Origin: Candidatus Aalborgicola bjergmarkensis
Lineage (GTDB): Bacteria > Pseudomonadota > Gammaproteobacteria > Burkholderiales > Burkholderiaceae_C
NCBI GenBank assembly: GCA_016708725.1
Contig: JADJFE010000001.1
Span: 558,001 to 622,000 of the forward strand
Reading direction: 5' to 3'
DNA length: 64,000 nucleotides
Shown: piece by piece, positions 24,297 to 32,795 of the stretch
Layout of the letters: every line of letters begins with the position of its first letter
Position numbering within the stretch: position 1 is the stretch's first letter
Notes under the pieces: model-generated
Databases searched by the model: none
Told to the model about the DNA's origin: nothing
Seen by the model: only the letters and a program-made list of their open reading frames with translations
Made by a program: the position numbers and the translations under genes

Positions 24297-26177
24297 TCAT
24301 GCGCCTTGTTCGCACCAACGTGCCCACATGTCGACCAGTGCCTGCTCAACCGCGTGCTTATACTGGCCAGGGTCGTCCTGTATGCCTTCCATGCGGGGGC
24401 GCAGGCTTTGGCGCAGGGCCTCCAGAGCTGGCAGGTCTTGCGCCCAGCGCAATACGATGTCCATATAGTCCTGCTCATCACGCGCTACGAACTGGGATAA
24501 ACCGAACCGCGCCATGATCGCAGCACCCAGACGCGCAACGGTGCGGTCACCACGGAGTGTGACCACCGGCACACCCATCCATAAGCCAAACATTGACGCA
24601 GTGGCACCGTTGTAAGGGAACGTGTCGAGCAACAGGTCGATCTGGCCGGACAGTTTCAGAATTTGCGCCAGGTCAATTTTGGTATGCAGCACCAGGCGCT
24701 CCGGGCCAATGCCGTGTTGCGCGAATAACCCCAGAAGCCAGTCCTGCGTGCTCTGGTTGCCAGCGTTGCCCAGCAACAAACGCGCCTGCGGCAATGCCAA
24801 CAGGATGCGCGACCAGGTCGCCACCACCTTCTCGTTCAGTTTTGCCATGTTGCTCAGACAGGCGACGGTAAACACGGAGGAGGTCAGCGCGGGCAAAGGG
24901 GAGACGGGGGGACTTTCATCCGGCGGCTGGAACGGGAAGGTTGCCGGCAGACGCACCAGCCGTTCGGTGTCAAACGCCTCCGACATGCCGGGCGGGTCAA
25001 TATTGTCATCGGTGAAACGGTAATCCATGGCCGCAAGACCCGTCGTTCCGGGATACCCGATCCAGGTGATTTGTATGGGTGCGGGCTTGCGCGCAAAGGC
25101 CAGTAAACGATTGCCTCCGGTATGGCCCGACAAATCCACCAGAATGTCAATCTTGTCCGCGCGAATCGCCTCGGCCAGTTGGGCATCGCTCCAGGTGACA
25201 CAGGAGCGCCAGCCATCCGCTGCGGCCTGAAAACGCGCCGTGACCGCGTCGCTGTAGCTATTGTTGTAATAGAAGAAAACCTCAAAACGCTCCTTGTCGT
25301 GGTGCGTGATGATCGGTTCGGCAAAATTGGCCACCGAATGGTTGTGCAAATCCGCCGAAACGTAGCCGATGCGCAAACGGCGCTCGGTACTGCGCTCATT
25401 GGGATGGGGTCGCCAATGGACTTTCAGCGGCTCTTCAAAGCGCTGCGCAAACGCCAGGTGGCGCTCAAATACCTGCTGTGCCGTGTAGCCGTGGTAATAC
25501 AGCGACGCCATCAAACCGTTGCTGGCAATTTCCACACAATCAGGGTCCATCTCCAGCGCGCGGTCAAAGCTGGCCAGCGCCTTTTCAATTTGTCCAAGTC
25601 GCAAATACTGCACACCCAACTCGGAGTGGCATTTGGCCAGATCGGAAGACTCAGGGCATGTCGCCAGCGCATTGCGGCACACCGCGACCGCTTCGTCAAA
25701 CCGGCTCTGGCGCGACAAGGCATTGGCCAGGCACACATGCGCGTTGACAAGCGAAGGTTTGATCGCAACAGTCTGGCGGAAAGCGGTGATCGCCCGGTCA
25801 ATCTGTCCGGCGTCAACCAGCGCGATACCCAATGCCCATGGGTAGTCTGCGTTATCCGGTGCGCGTTTGACGGCTTGTTGCAACCAGTCAACCGCTTCCT
25901 TTTTCTGCCCCAAACCCCGGCAAATCGTTCCCTTGTAGTAGAGCACACCCGCATCACGGGGAAACAACTTCAACAACTTCTGTACCAGCGGTTCGGCCTC
26001 CAGCCAGCGTTCTTCCCGTATGTAGCGGTACGTCATGTCCGTCATCTGGGCAACCGTCAGCGCTGGCAGCGGTGGCGCCTTGTCCTGCACCGCTGGCGTT
26101 GCCTTGTTCATGCAGCATTGCTTGTACTTCTTGCCGCTGCCGCAAGGGCATGGATCGTTGCGATTGATCTTGGCCAT
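24297..26177 (-). CDS. SEC-C motif/TPR O-GlcNAc-transferase-like protein
   Basis: A 626-aa protein with three parts. Residues 1-25 are a SEC-C zinc motif (NDPCPCGSGKKYKQCC). About 45-240 are tetratricopeptide repeats (LGQIEKALASFDRALEMDPDCVEIA and others). About 270-620 are a SPINDLY/OGT-type GT41 catalytic region: RLRIGYVSADLHNHSVANF, DILVDLSGHTGGNRLLAFARKPAPIQITWIGYPGTTGL, LDTFPYNGATASMFGLWMGVPVVTLRGDRTVARLGAAIM. These enzymes put a sugar on Ser/Thr of proteins. It sits between hypB and hypF on the same strand with gaps of 1 and 24 bp. A link to hydrogenase maturation is unproven. Confidence 0.88.
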   Translation of the reverse strand: MAKINRNDPCPCGSGKKYKQCCMNKATPAVQDKAPPLPALTVAQMTDMTYRYIREERWLEAEPLVQKLLKLFPRDAGVLYYKGTICRGLGQKKEAVDWLQQAVKRAPDNADYPWALGIALVDAGQIDRAITAFRQTVAIKPSLVNAHVCLANALSRQSRFDEAVAVCRNALATCPESSDLAKCHSELGVQYLRLGQIEKALASFDRALEMDPDCVEIASNGLMASLYYHGYTAQQVFERHLAFAQRFEEPLKVHWRPHPNERSTERRLRIGYVSADLHNHSVANFAEPIITHHDKERFEVFFYYNNSYSDAVTARFQAAADGWRSCVTWSDAQLAEAIRADKIDILVDLSGHTGGNRLLAFARKPAPIQITWIGYPGTTGLAAMDYRFTDDNIDPPGMSEAFDTERLVRLPATFPFQPPDESPPVSPLPALTSSVFTVACLSNMAKLNEKVVATWSRILLALPQARLLLGNAGNQSTQDWLLGLFAQHGIGPERLVLHTKIDLAQILKLSGQIDLLLDTFPYNGATASMFGLWMGVPVVTLRGDRTVARLGAAIMARFGLSQFVARDEQDYMDIVLRWAQDLPALEALRQSLRPRMEGIQDDPGQYKHAVEQALVDMWARWCEQGA

Positions 26178-26201
26178 GGCTGCTCCCGTGTTTCCCCTGT
26201 T

Positions 26202-27128
26202 TTATGATTGCGCCAGCTGGCGCTCCAGTTCGGCCACGCGGCGCTTCAAGGTGGCCACGCTCTCGCTGCGTCTGGCACGCTGCGCCTGCAAACCCGCATC
26301 AAGCCACGCCAGCCAGCTGGCCAGTCCTTCACCCGTGGTGGCCGAAACACGAATAGCAATGATGGACGGGTTGACACGCCGCGCATTGGCCAATGCCTGC
26401 TCGACGTTGAACGTCAGGTAGGGCAACAAATCACACTTGTTGAGCAATAACACCGTGGCCGCGCGAAACATGTCCGGGTACTTCAACGGTTTATCCTCCC
26501 CTTCGGTCACGGAAAGAATGACGACCTTGTGGTGTTCCCCCAAGGCAAAGGCCGCCGGACAAACCAGGTTGCCCACGTTTTCAATCAAAAATAACGAGTC
26601 ATCCACCGGCTGCAGGCGCTCCAGCGCATGGCCGACCATGTGGCCGTCGAGGTGGCAGCCCTTGCCGGTGTTGATCTGCAAGGCAGGAACGCCGGTGGCG
26701 CGAATACGCTCGGCATCGACCGTGGTTTGCTGGTCACCTTCCACCACCTGAATCGGCACGCGCGCCCGGAGTGCTTCAATGGTCTTGACCAGCAGCGTGG
26801 TTTTGCCAGAGCCGGGGCTGGAAACCAGGTTCAGCGCAAAAATGCCACGCTCGTCAAAGTACTGGCGATTGGCCGCAGCGTAGGCATTGTTCTTGGCCAG
26901 TATGTCCTGTTCAATCTGCACCATGCGCGTCTGGCTCAGGCCCGGCGCATGGGAATGGACCTGCGTATGTTCATGGCCATCCTCATGGCCATGTGCATGT
27001 TCGTGCGCATGTTCGTGCGCATGGCTGTGCACCGTGCCATCTGCATGCACATGGCCATGGTCATGATCCTGCTGTTCCTGCCCCTCGATACGCACGTTAT
27101 CCGTGCCACAACCACATACTGCACACAT
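26202..27128 (-). CDS. hypB: Hydrogenase nickel incorporation protein HypB
   Basis: A 308-aa GTPase that delivers nickel to NiFe-hydrogenase. The N-terminus MCAVCGCG is the high-affinity nickel motif, followed by a long His-rich stretch (about residues 22-65, HDHGHVHADGTVHSHAHEHA and on) for nickel storage. The G-domain has P-loop LVSSPGSGKTTLL, the switch/metal region GKGCHLDGHMVGHAL, ENVGNLVCPA and NKCDLLPY. ATG 27128 is chosen for the GAGGAG ribosome site and the conserved CxxCGC start. It lies 38 bp after hypA. A ~70-base copy of its internal sequence is found at about 5.5 kb. Confidence 0.95.
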   Translation of the reverse strand: MCAVCGCGTDNVRIEGQEQQDHDHGHVHADGTVHSHAHEHAHEHAHGHEDGHEHTQVHSHAPGLSQTRMVQIEQDILAKNNAYAAANRQYFDERGIFALNLVSSPGSGKTTLLVKTIEALRARVPIQVVEGDQQTTVDAERIRATGVPALQINTGKGCHLDGHMVGHALERLQPVDDSLFLIENVGNLVCPAAFALGEHHKVVILSVTEGEDKPLKYPDMFRAATVLLLNKCDLLPYLTFNVEQALANARRVNPSIIAIRVSATTGEGLASWLAWLDAGLQAQRARRSESVATLKRRVAELERQLAQS

Positions 27129-27166
27129 ACCAGTCTCCTCGTTGTTATTGAACGTTATTGTGAACG

Positions 27167-27508
27167 TTATTCGATGCCAATTTCCAGCACCCGCATTCCG
27201 GTGCCGCCGGTTACCTGGGTTTGCATGCCACCGCACAAGGGGCAATCGCCGTACAGTTGCTCCATGGGGATCGACTGTGCACAGGTCACGCACCAGCCGA
27301 CTCCGGGCACTTCGACAATCTCCAGTTCGGCACCTTCGGCAACGCTGCCTTTGCACACCGCTTCAAAACAAAATGCCAGCGCCTCATTTTCAACCGCCGC
27401 CAGTCGGCCAATTTCAAGCACCACCAACCCGACTTTTTGCGCATTTTCCCGCAGCGCAGTAGCCTCGATGACTTGCAGCACATTCTCGGCCAGTGACATT
27501 TCATGCAT
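27167..27508 (-). CDS. hypA: Hydrogenase maturation nickel metallochaperone HypA
   Basis: 113 aa beginning MHEMSLAENVLQVIE, where the MHE nickel site is intact, and carrying a zinc ribbon: CVTCAQSIPMEQLYGDCPLCGG. It partners HypB in nickel insertion. First gene of the hypA-hypB-glycosyltransferase-hypF run. No hydrogenase structural gene is present in the window. Confidence 0.95.
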   Translation of the reverse strand: MHEMSLAENVLQVIEATALRENAQKVGLVVLEIGRLAAVENEALAFCFEAVCKGSVAEGAELEIVEVPGVGWCVTCAQSIPMEQLYGDCPLCGGMQTQVTGGTGMRVLEIGIE

Positions 27509-27512
27509 GGTG

Positions 27513-28805
27513 CTAATCCGTTAAAGCCAGCAAGGCCAGCGCTGCGCCCACGGCGTCCGGGCTGGCATTCGGGGGTTCGAGTTGCTGCGCCAGTGTAGCC
27601 AATGCCGACGTACCCTCACGCCGCAAGGTGGCAATTGCCTGCGCTGCCGCCTTGGGGGAATCGAACCCAAGGCTTTGCAGCAATACATGCCCGTGGGCAT
27701 CGACCAACTTGAAATAAAACTGGCCACTCGGTTCACGGTATTGCTTGAAACTTGGCAGTGCAACCTTGCTGGCCTTCGGGGCAGATGCCTTGGTACTCAA
27801 CCCCAGCGGGCGCAAACCCACGGCATGACGCAATTCAGCGATGAAGGGTCTGGTCTGCGCGCGCGCCTTGGCGGCGCCTGCTTGCAAAACCGCTTCTATC
27901 TTGGCAGGATGGGCCATCAACTCGTGGTACGCAGCACGCATGGGCGCCAGTTCGCGGTCAATGCGCTCGAACACCCGTTGTTTGGCCTCGCCCCAGGCAA
28001 TACCCTGGGCATAGGCTGCGCGCAAGTCCTGGGTTTCTTCCGCACTGGCAAACGCCTGGTAAATCTGGAACAAGGCCGAGCCTTCTGTTTCCTTGGGCTC
28101 TCCTGGTACACGCGAATCGGTGACGATACCCGCAATCAGTTTTTGCAGTTCAGCGCGCGAAGCGAACAAGGGAATCGTATTGTCGTAACTCTTACTCATC
28201 TTGCGCCCATCCAGACCCGGCAAGGTAGCCACCGACTCTTCCACCGCAGCCTGTGGCGGCACAAAGTGCTCGCCATAGCGGTGGTTGAAACTGTGTGCCA
28301 GATCGCGCGCCATTTCGATGTGCTGAATCTGGTCGCGCCCCACGGGAACATGGTGGGCCTTGAACATCAGAATGTCAGCGGCCATCAGCACGGGGTACAT
28401 GAACAAACCCACGCTGACATCCATGTCCGGCTCCAGATTGGCAGCGGTATTCTTGTCCACCGCCGCCTTGTAGGCATGCGCGCGGTTGAGCAGCCCCTTG
28501 CCGGCAACACAGGTCAATAGCCAGGTCAGCTCGGGAATTTCTGGAATATCGGACTGGCGGTAAAACGTGACCCGCTCCGGGTTCAAGCCAGCAGCTAGCC
28601 AGCTCGCAGCGATTTCCAGCGTGGAGCGCTGGATGCGCGCCGGGTCTTCGACCTTGATCAGTGCGTGGTAATCGGCCAGAAAATAAAAACTCTCCACACC
28701 CTGGCGCAAACTGGCCTGCACCGATGGCCGGATAGAGCCAACGTAGTTGCCCAGATGGGGCGTACCCGAAGTGGTGATGCCGGTCAGGAAACGGATGGAA
28801 TGCAT
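27513..28805 (-). CDS. trpS: Tryptophanyl-tRNA synthetase with C-terminal extension
   Basis: 430 aa. A class I synthetase charging tRNA-Trp: HIGH-type motif TSGTPHLGNYVGSIRP, substrate segment MYPVLMAADILMFKAHHVPVGRDQIQHIEMAR, and KMSKS loop GLDGRKMSKSYDNTIPLF. Beyond the normal ~335-residue enzyme is a ~95-residue tail (SFKQYREPSGQFYFKLVDAHGHVLLQSLGF...) that looks like a YegP/DUF1508-type domain, an extension I associate with betaproteobacterial TrpS. ATG 28805 is chosen because it starts directly at the conserved catalytic fold. It ends 4 bp before hypA. Confidence 0.95.
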   Translation of the reverse strand: MHSIRFLTGITTSGTPHLGNYVGSIRPSVQASLRQGVESFYFLADYHALIKVEDPARIQRSTLEIAASWLAAGLNPERVTFYRQSDIPEIPELTWLLTCVAGKGLLNRAHAYKAAVDKNTAANLEPDMDVSVGLFMYPVLMAADILMFKAHHVPVGRDQIQHIEMARDLAHSFNHRYGEHFVPPQAAVEESVATLPGLDGRKMSKSYDNTIPLFASRAELQKLIAGIVTDSRVPGEPKETEGSALFQIYQAFASAEETQDLRAAYAQGIAWGEAKQRVFERIDRELAPMRAAYHELMAHPAKIEAVLQAGAAKARAQTRPFIAELRHAVGLRPLGLSTKASAPKASKVALPSFKQYREPSGQFYFKLVDAHGHVLLQSLGFDSPKAAAQAIATLRREGTSALATLAQQLEPPNASPDAVGAALALLALTD

Positions 28806-28941
28806 AGAAAATAGGAGAAATACAAGGCGGGGCGCTATGGGCGACGGAATTATCTCATTAGCCATCGCCAGCAAAATTGGCTCTTGTATTTCAACATCCC
28901 CCTGCACCCTCTTCACCCTCTTCAAGGCTGGAGGCTCTCTC

Positions 28942-29151
28942 GTGTTTGACCCTTCTTCCGGGCAGGAAACGAAAGGCCCACACTTTGGTTTGATTCTCAG
29001 TGGCAGGATGTTCAATCAACAAGAGTTGCTCATGATCTGTGCAATTCCTCAAGGTTCTGCTGCCGCAGCGCGCACCTATGGAACAGTGGTTACGTTGATG
29101 GGGTCTGGCACGGAAACACAAGGGGCCATTCATTGCCACCAGATAAATTTA
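28942..29151 (+). pseudogene. MazF/ChpB-family toxin remnant cut by repeat copy B
   Basis: In the plus frame, VFDPSSGQETKGPHFGLILS, then FNQQELLMICAIPQGSAAA and VTLMGSGTETQGAIHCHQI, follow the MazF/PemK/ChpB pattern (DP..G.E..G.R..LVLS...FN......PIT.G...R..GF.V.L.G.GT.T.G.V...Q). The usual N-terminal ERGDIW strand is not clear, and the C-terminal helix is missing because the 176-bp repeat starts at that point. No antitoxin is recognisable upstream; I see nothing else in 28806-28941. Not a working gene. Confidence 0.65.
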
Positions 29152-29338
29152 ATAGCGGCCCCCGCACATTCCATAAGCCTTACAAGCCGATTTGCCCTGA
29201 AAAATCCGCCCTATGCCAGCTTCCTACAAGCCTTCTGGCCTTCTGGCGGGGCATTGTGGTGGGATGCGGGCGTGCCGGGGGCGCAAAATAGCAATGAAAT
29301 CTGGCTGTAGAGCGCATGGAACGTGCGGGGGCAGCTAT
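29152..29338 (+). repeat. 187-bp palindromic repeat, copy B
   Basis: Same element as copy A, in the same orientation, starting ATAGCGGCCCCCGCACATT and ending ACGTGCGGGGGCAGCTAT. It is about 11 bp longer inside. The flanking 40 bases on the right (CAAATAGTGATCCAGCGG and on to about 29378) are shared with copy D. It interrupts the MazF-like remnant and stands 250 bp upstream of the TIR gene. I see no gene in 29379-29588. Confidence 0.85.
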
Positions 29339-29588
29339 CAAATAGTGATCCAGCGGACAGGCAGCTGGCTTGATGGCCTCCACCGGGTCGGGTAAGTCCA
29401 TCTTGTGCCGATCAGCGCATCCATTGGTGAGAGATAAAACCAGTCAATGTGCAAAAATGGGGATTCTGAGGATGGGTCAGGATACGATATCTGGCGTCGT
29501 GCGGTTGGATTTCTTGGCCGCCGAATACCGCTGCCACCATCCCCGCCTGACACCCGCCACCGCAATTCAACATCGAGGAAACCCCGCC

Positions 29589-30218
29589 ATGGCCAGAGTA
29601 TTCATCAGCTACAGCCACCAGGACGAGGACTGGAAAAACCGCGTCGTCAAGCAACTCGGCGTGCTGGCGACCGAAGGGCTGGAAGTCTGGGACGACCGCA
29701 AGATCGCCGCCGGTGCCGCCTGGAGCGACGAAATCGGCAGCGCCATCGCCACCTGCGACGTCGCCGTGCTGCTGATTTCCGCCCACTTCCTGACCTCGCA
29801 CTTCATCGTCGGGCAGGAAGTGCCGGCGCTGCTGCAACGGCGGCAGCAGCAGGGCATCCGCGTCGTGCCGCTGATCCTCACGCCCTGCACCTGGACGCGC
29901 ATCCCGTGGCTGGCGCCGATCCAGGCCCGCCCCAAGGATGGCAAGCCGCTTTCGGGCATGAGCAAGCACGACGCCGAAGCCGCGCTGGCCGCCCTGACTG
30001 GTGAAATTGCCGACTTCCTGCTGCCATCGCCCAGCAAGATGTCTGCCATCGTGCCGCCGCGCCCGCCCGGCTCGCCGCCGCCTCCGGCTCTGGCGATCTG
30101 GCGTGAGAAACTGGAGTTCCTGCGCCAGCAGGAAGCCATCTGTTCCGACCCGGCGCAGAAATTCACGCTGAAGAAACAGATCGAGGAAGCTGCAGCGAAG
30201 GTGAAGGAATTGTCGTGA
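29589..30218 (+). CDS. TIR-domain protein with C-terminal adaptor module
   Basis: 209 aa. Residues 1-145 are a bacterial TIR domain: RVFISYSHQDEDWKNRVVKQL, LEVWDDRKIAAGAAWSDEI, VAVLLISAHFLTSHFIVGQEVPAL. Glu77 in that last stretch matches the putative NADase glutamate. A proline linker (PPRPPGSPPPP) leads to about 40 residues (WREKLEFLRQQEAICSDPAQ, then KFTLKKQIEEAAAKVKEL) that resemble the N-terminus of the next gene's product. ATG 29589 is supported by GAGG ten bases upstream and by the domain start. It overlaps the STAND gene by 4 bp. Likely the toxic NAD-consuming effector of the cluster. Confidence 0.9.
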   Translation: MARVFISYSHQDEDWKNRVVKQLGVLATEGLEVWDDRKIAAGAAWSDEIGSAIATCDVAVLLISAHFLTSHFIVGQEVPALLQRRQQQGIRVVPLILTPCTWTRIPWLAPIQARPKDGKPLSGMSKHDAEAALAALTGEIADFLLPSPSKMSAIVPPRPPGSPPPPALAIWREKLEFLRQQEAICSDPAQKFTLKKQIEEAAAKVKELS

Positions 30219-32788
30219 GCGCCAAGCCGCTCAAGGCATGGCGGGACAAACTCGCCCATCTGCAAGCAGCACGGGCGATTGCCAGCGATGCGTCGAAGGA
30301 ATTCCAGATCGATAGCGAGATCGCAGAAGCCGAAGAGTGGATTCAAAAGCTTGATCAGGCAAAGCCTGGCGAGAATGAACTTCGCATCGACCTCACCCAC
30401 CTCCCCGCCGGCGCCCCGCATTTCCTTGGCCGCGAAGCCGAACTCATCGCCCTCGACACCGCCTGGCAGCCCGCCAGCAAGACCGCCATCGTCGAACTCA
30501 TCGCCCCCGGCGGCACGGGCAAGACCGCCCTGGTCAAGCGCTGGCTGGAAGGCATGCAGCACGACAACTATCGCGGCGCGCATCGCATTTTCGCCTGGAG
30601 CTTCTACAGCCAGGGCACCAGCGACGAACGGCAGGCTTCGGAAGACCACTTTCTCGCCGAGGCGCTGAAATGGTTCGGCGTCGAAGTTGAAGCCGCGCTG
30701 AACCCCTGGGACAAGGGCCGCGCCCTGGCGCAAGCCGTGGCGGCGACGCGCACCCTGCTGATCCTCGACGGCGTCGAGCCGCTGCAATATCCCCCCGGCG
30801 CGCTGGCGGGCGAACTGCGCGCGCCGGGCCTGAAGGCGCTGCTGTCGCACCTCGCCACCGCCAACCACGGCGCGCTGTGCGTACTGACCAGCCGCGAATG
30901 GCTGAAAGACCTCGACCAGTGGCTGCACGGCCCCACCCGCCCGCAAGGCACCGTCCGGCGCATCGATCTCGGCAACCTCAGCGACCAAGACGGCGCCAGG
31001 CTGCTCTATACCTCCGGCGTGGTGCGCGCCGGGGCCGCCGCCATCGGGCCGGACGATGCCGAACTCATCGCCGCCAGCCGGGAAGTCAAAGGCCATGCGC
31101 TGACCCTGACCCTGCTCGGCTCCTACCTGGCGCTGGGCTTTGACGGCGACATCCGCCAGCGCGACCAAGTCGATTTCAAGGACGCCGACCAGACCACCGG
31201 CGGCCACGCCTTCCGCGTCATCGCCGCCTACGAACGCTGGTTCGCCAGCCAAGGCGAGCAAGGCACCGCCGAACTCGCCGCGCTACGCCTGCTGGGCTTC
31301 TTCGACCGTCCGGCCAGCAAGGCGAATCTCGATGCCTTACGAGCAGCGCCGGCGATTGCGGGGTTGACCGAGGCGCTGCAAGGGCTCAGCGCGGCGCAGT
31401 GGAACGCCACGCTCAAGCGGCTTGGCGAATGCCGGCTGCTCGAAGCCGACGCCAAGACCGGCGGCCTCGATGCGCATCCGCTGGTGCGCGACTACTTCGC
31501 CGACCGGCTGGCGCAAGGCATGCCCGATGCCTGGTGCGTAGGGCACTGGCGTATCTACGCGCAGCTCAAGCGGGATACGCCTTATTGGCCTGATACGCTG
31601 GAAGGTCTGCAACCGCTGTATCAGGCGGTGGCGCATGGCTGTAAGGCGGGGTTGTACGAGGAAGCCCGCGCCGAGGTGTTTGTCAACCGCATCCTGCGCG
31701 GCACGAGGCATGACGGCTTCTACAGCACCAAGAAGCTCGGCGCCATCGGCGCCGACCTCGGGGCCGTGGCTTGCTTCTTCGTCGAGCCCTGGAAGCTGCT
31801 GGCCCCGGCGCTGGCCGAAGGCCATCAGGCCTGGCTATTCAACGAGACGGCCTCCCGCCTGCGCGCGCTCGGGCGGCTGGCCGAGGCGCTGGAGCCGATG
31901 CGCGTCGGGGCGGAGATGCGGGAAAAGCAGCAAGACTGGGTAAACGCCGCCGCCAGCTACAGCAACCTCAGCCAACTGCAACTGAGCCTCGGCCGGGTCG
32001 CCGCCGCCGTGGCCGATGCCGGGCAGGCCGTGGCCTATGCCGACCGCAGCGAAGATGCCTTCCAGCGCATGACCAGCCGTATCACCCTTGCCGACGCCCG
32101 GCATCAGCAAGGGCAGCGCGATTCCGCCCGCACGGACTTTGTCGCGGCAGAGCAGATGCAGGCACAACTCCAGCCCAACTACCCGCTGCTCTACTCGTTG
32201 CAAGGCTTCCGCTATTGCGACCTGCTGCTGGCCGAAGCCGAGCGGGGGGCTTGGGATGGGCGGGAGGATGCCGGGCTGGCAGGCGTTTGTGGGGAGGTGG
32301 TCAATCGGGCGGTGCAGACGCTGGTGTGGGCAAAACAGCATCTGGGCCTGCTTGATATCGCCCTCGACCATCTGACCCTGGCCCGCTGCGCGCTCTATGC
32401 CGATATCCTGCAAGGCCAACCGTCCGGCGAAACCGCCCGCCAAGAAACCGAAGCCGCCGTCGCCGACCTGCGTCAAGCTGGTCGGCAAGACTACCTCCCC
32501 CGCAGCCTCCTCACCCGCGCCTGGCTCCACCACCATCTCAACGACCCTGCCGCCGCCGAAGCCGACCTCACCGAAGCCCAGCAAATCGCCGAACGTGGCG
32601 AGATGAAGCTGCATCTGGCCGACATCCACCTGACCCGCGCCCGCTTGTTCCAGAACAAAGCCGAACTCGCCCGCGCCCGCGTGCTGATCGAGGAATGCGG
32701 CTATGGCCGCCGCCTGCCCGAACTCGAAGACGCGGAAGCCGCCGCTATGACCTGGAATGCCGCCGCCGTACAGCAAACGAACGAGTGA
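30215..32788 (+). CDS. STAND NTPase 1 with TPR-like C-terminus
   Basis: 857 aa, GTG start overlapping the TIR stop codon. Residues 7-48 (KAWRDKLAHLQAARAIASD, KEFQIDSEIAEAE) mirror the TIR protein's tail. The NTPase begins APHFLGREAELIALD, with Walker A GGTGKT at 99-104 and Walker B LLILDGVEP at 181-189. HALTLTLLGSYLA is a STAND winged-helix-region motif. From about 560 to the end are TPR-like helical repeats (LRALGRLAEALEPMRVGAEM, SNLSQLQLSLGRVAAAVADAGQAV). Such proteins switch from inactive monomer to oligomer when the repeat region senses a trigger. Close paralogue of the second STAND gene in the cluster. Sensor role is inferred. Confidence 0.9.
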   Translation: MSAKPLKAWRDKLAHLQAARAIASDASKEFQIDSEIAEAEEWIQKLDQAKPGENELRIDLTHLPAGAPHFLGREAELIALDTAWQPASKTAIVELIAPGGTGKTALVKRWLEGMQHDNYRGAHRIFAWSFYSQGTSDERQASEDHFLAEALKWFGVEVEAALNPWDKGRALAQAVAATRTLLILDGVEPLQYPPGALAGELRAPGLKALLSHLATANHGALCVLTSREWLKDLDQWLHGPTRPQGTVRRIDLGNLSDQDGARLLYTSGVVRAGAAAIGPDDAELIAASREVKGHALTLTLLGSYLALGFDGDIRQRDQVDFKDADQTTGGHAFRVIAAYERWFASQGEQGTAELAALRLLGFFDRPASKANLDALRAAPAIAGLTEALQGLSAAQWNATLKRLGECRLLEADAKTGGLDAHPLVRDYFADRLAQGMPDAWCVGHWRIYAQLKRDTPYWPDTLEGLQPLYQAVAHGCKAGLYEEARAEVFVNRILRGTRHDGFYSTKKLGAIGADLGAVACFFVEPWKLLAPALAEGHQAWLFNETASRLRALGRLAEALEPMRVGAEMREKQQDWVNAAASYSNLSQLQLSLGRVAAAVADAGQAVAYADRSEDAFQRMTSRITLADARHQQGQRDSARTDFVAAEQMQAQLQPNYPLLYSLQGFRYCDLLLAEAERGAWDGREDAGLAGVCGEVVNRAVQTLVWAKQHLGLLDIALDHLTLARCALYADILQGQPSGETARQETEAAVADLRQAGRQDYLPRSLLTRAWLHHHLNDPAAAEADLTEAQQIAERGEMKLHLADIHLTRARLFQNKAELARARVLIEECGYGRRLPELEDAEAAAMTWNAAAVQQTNE

Positions 32789-32795
32789 TACCCGC

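Noticed and set aside
27140..27170. Direct repeat GAACGTTATT between hypA and hypB
   Set aside because: Only two 10-base copies in a short gap; no supporting context for a regulatory site.
28891..29139. 82-codon minus-strand open frame upstream of the TIR gene
   Set aside because: No homology recognised; the opposite strand carries a MazF-like remnant that explains the sequence better.
29379..29588. Possible tRNA or small RNA upstream of the TIR gene
   Set aside because: I could not fold a cloverleaf or find the conserved T-loop sequence; nothing to support it.
29609..31261. 550-codon minus-strand open frame opposite the TIR and STAND 1 genes
   Set aside because: It spans the junction of two clear genes in antisense and has the Gly/Ala/Val-rich look of a shadow frame.
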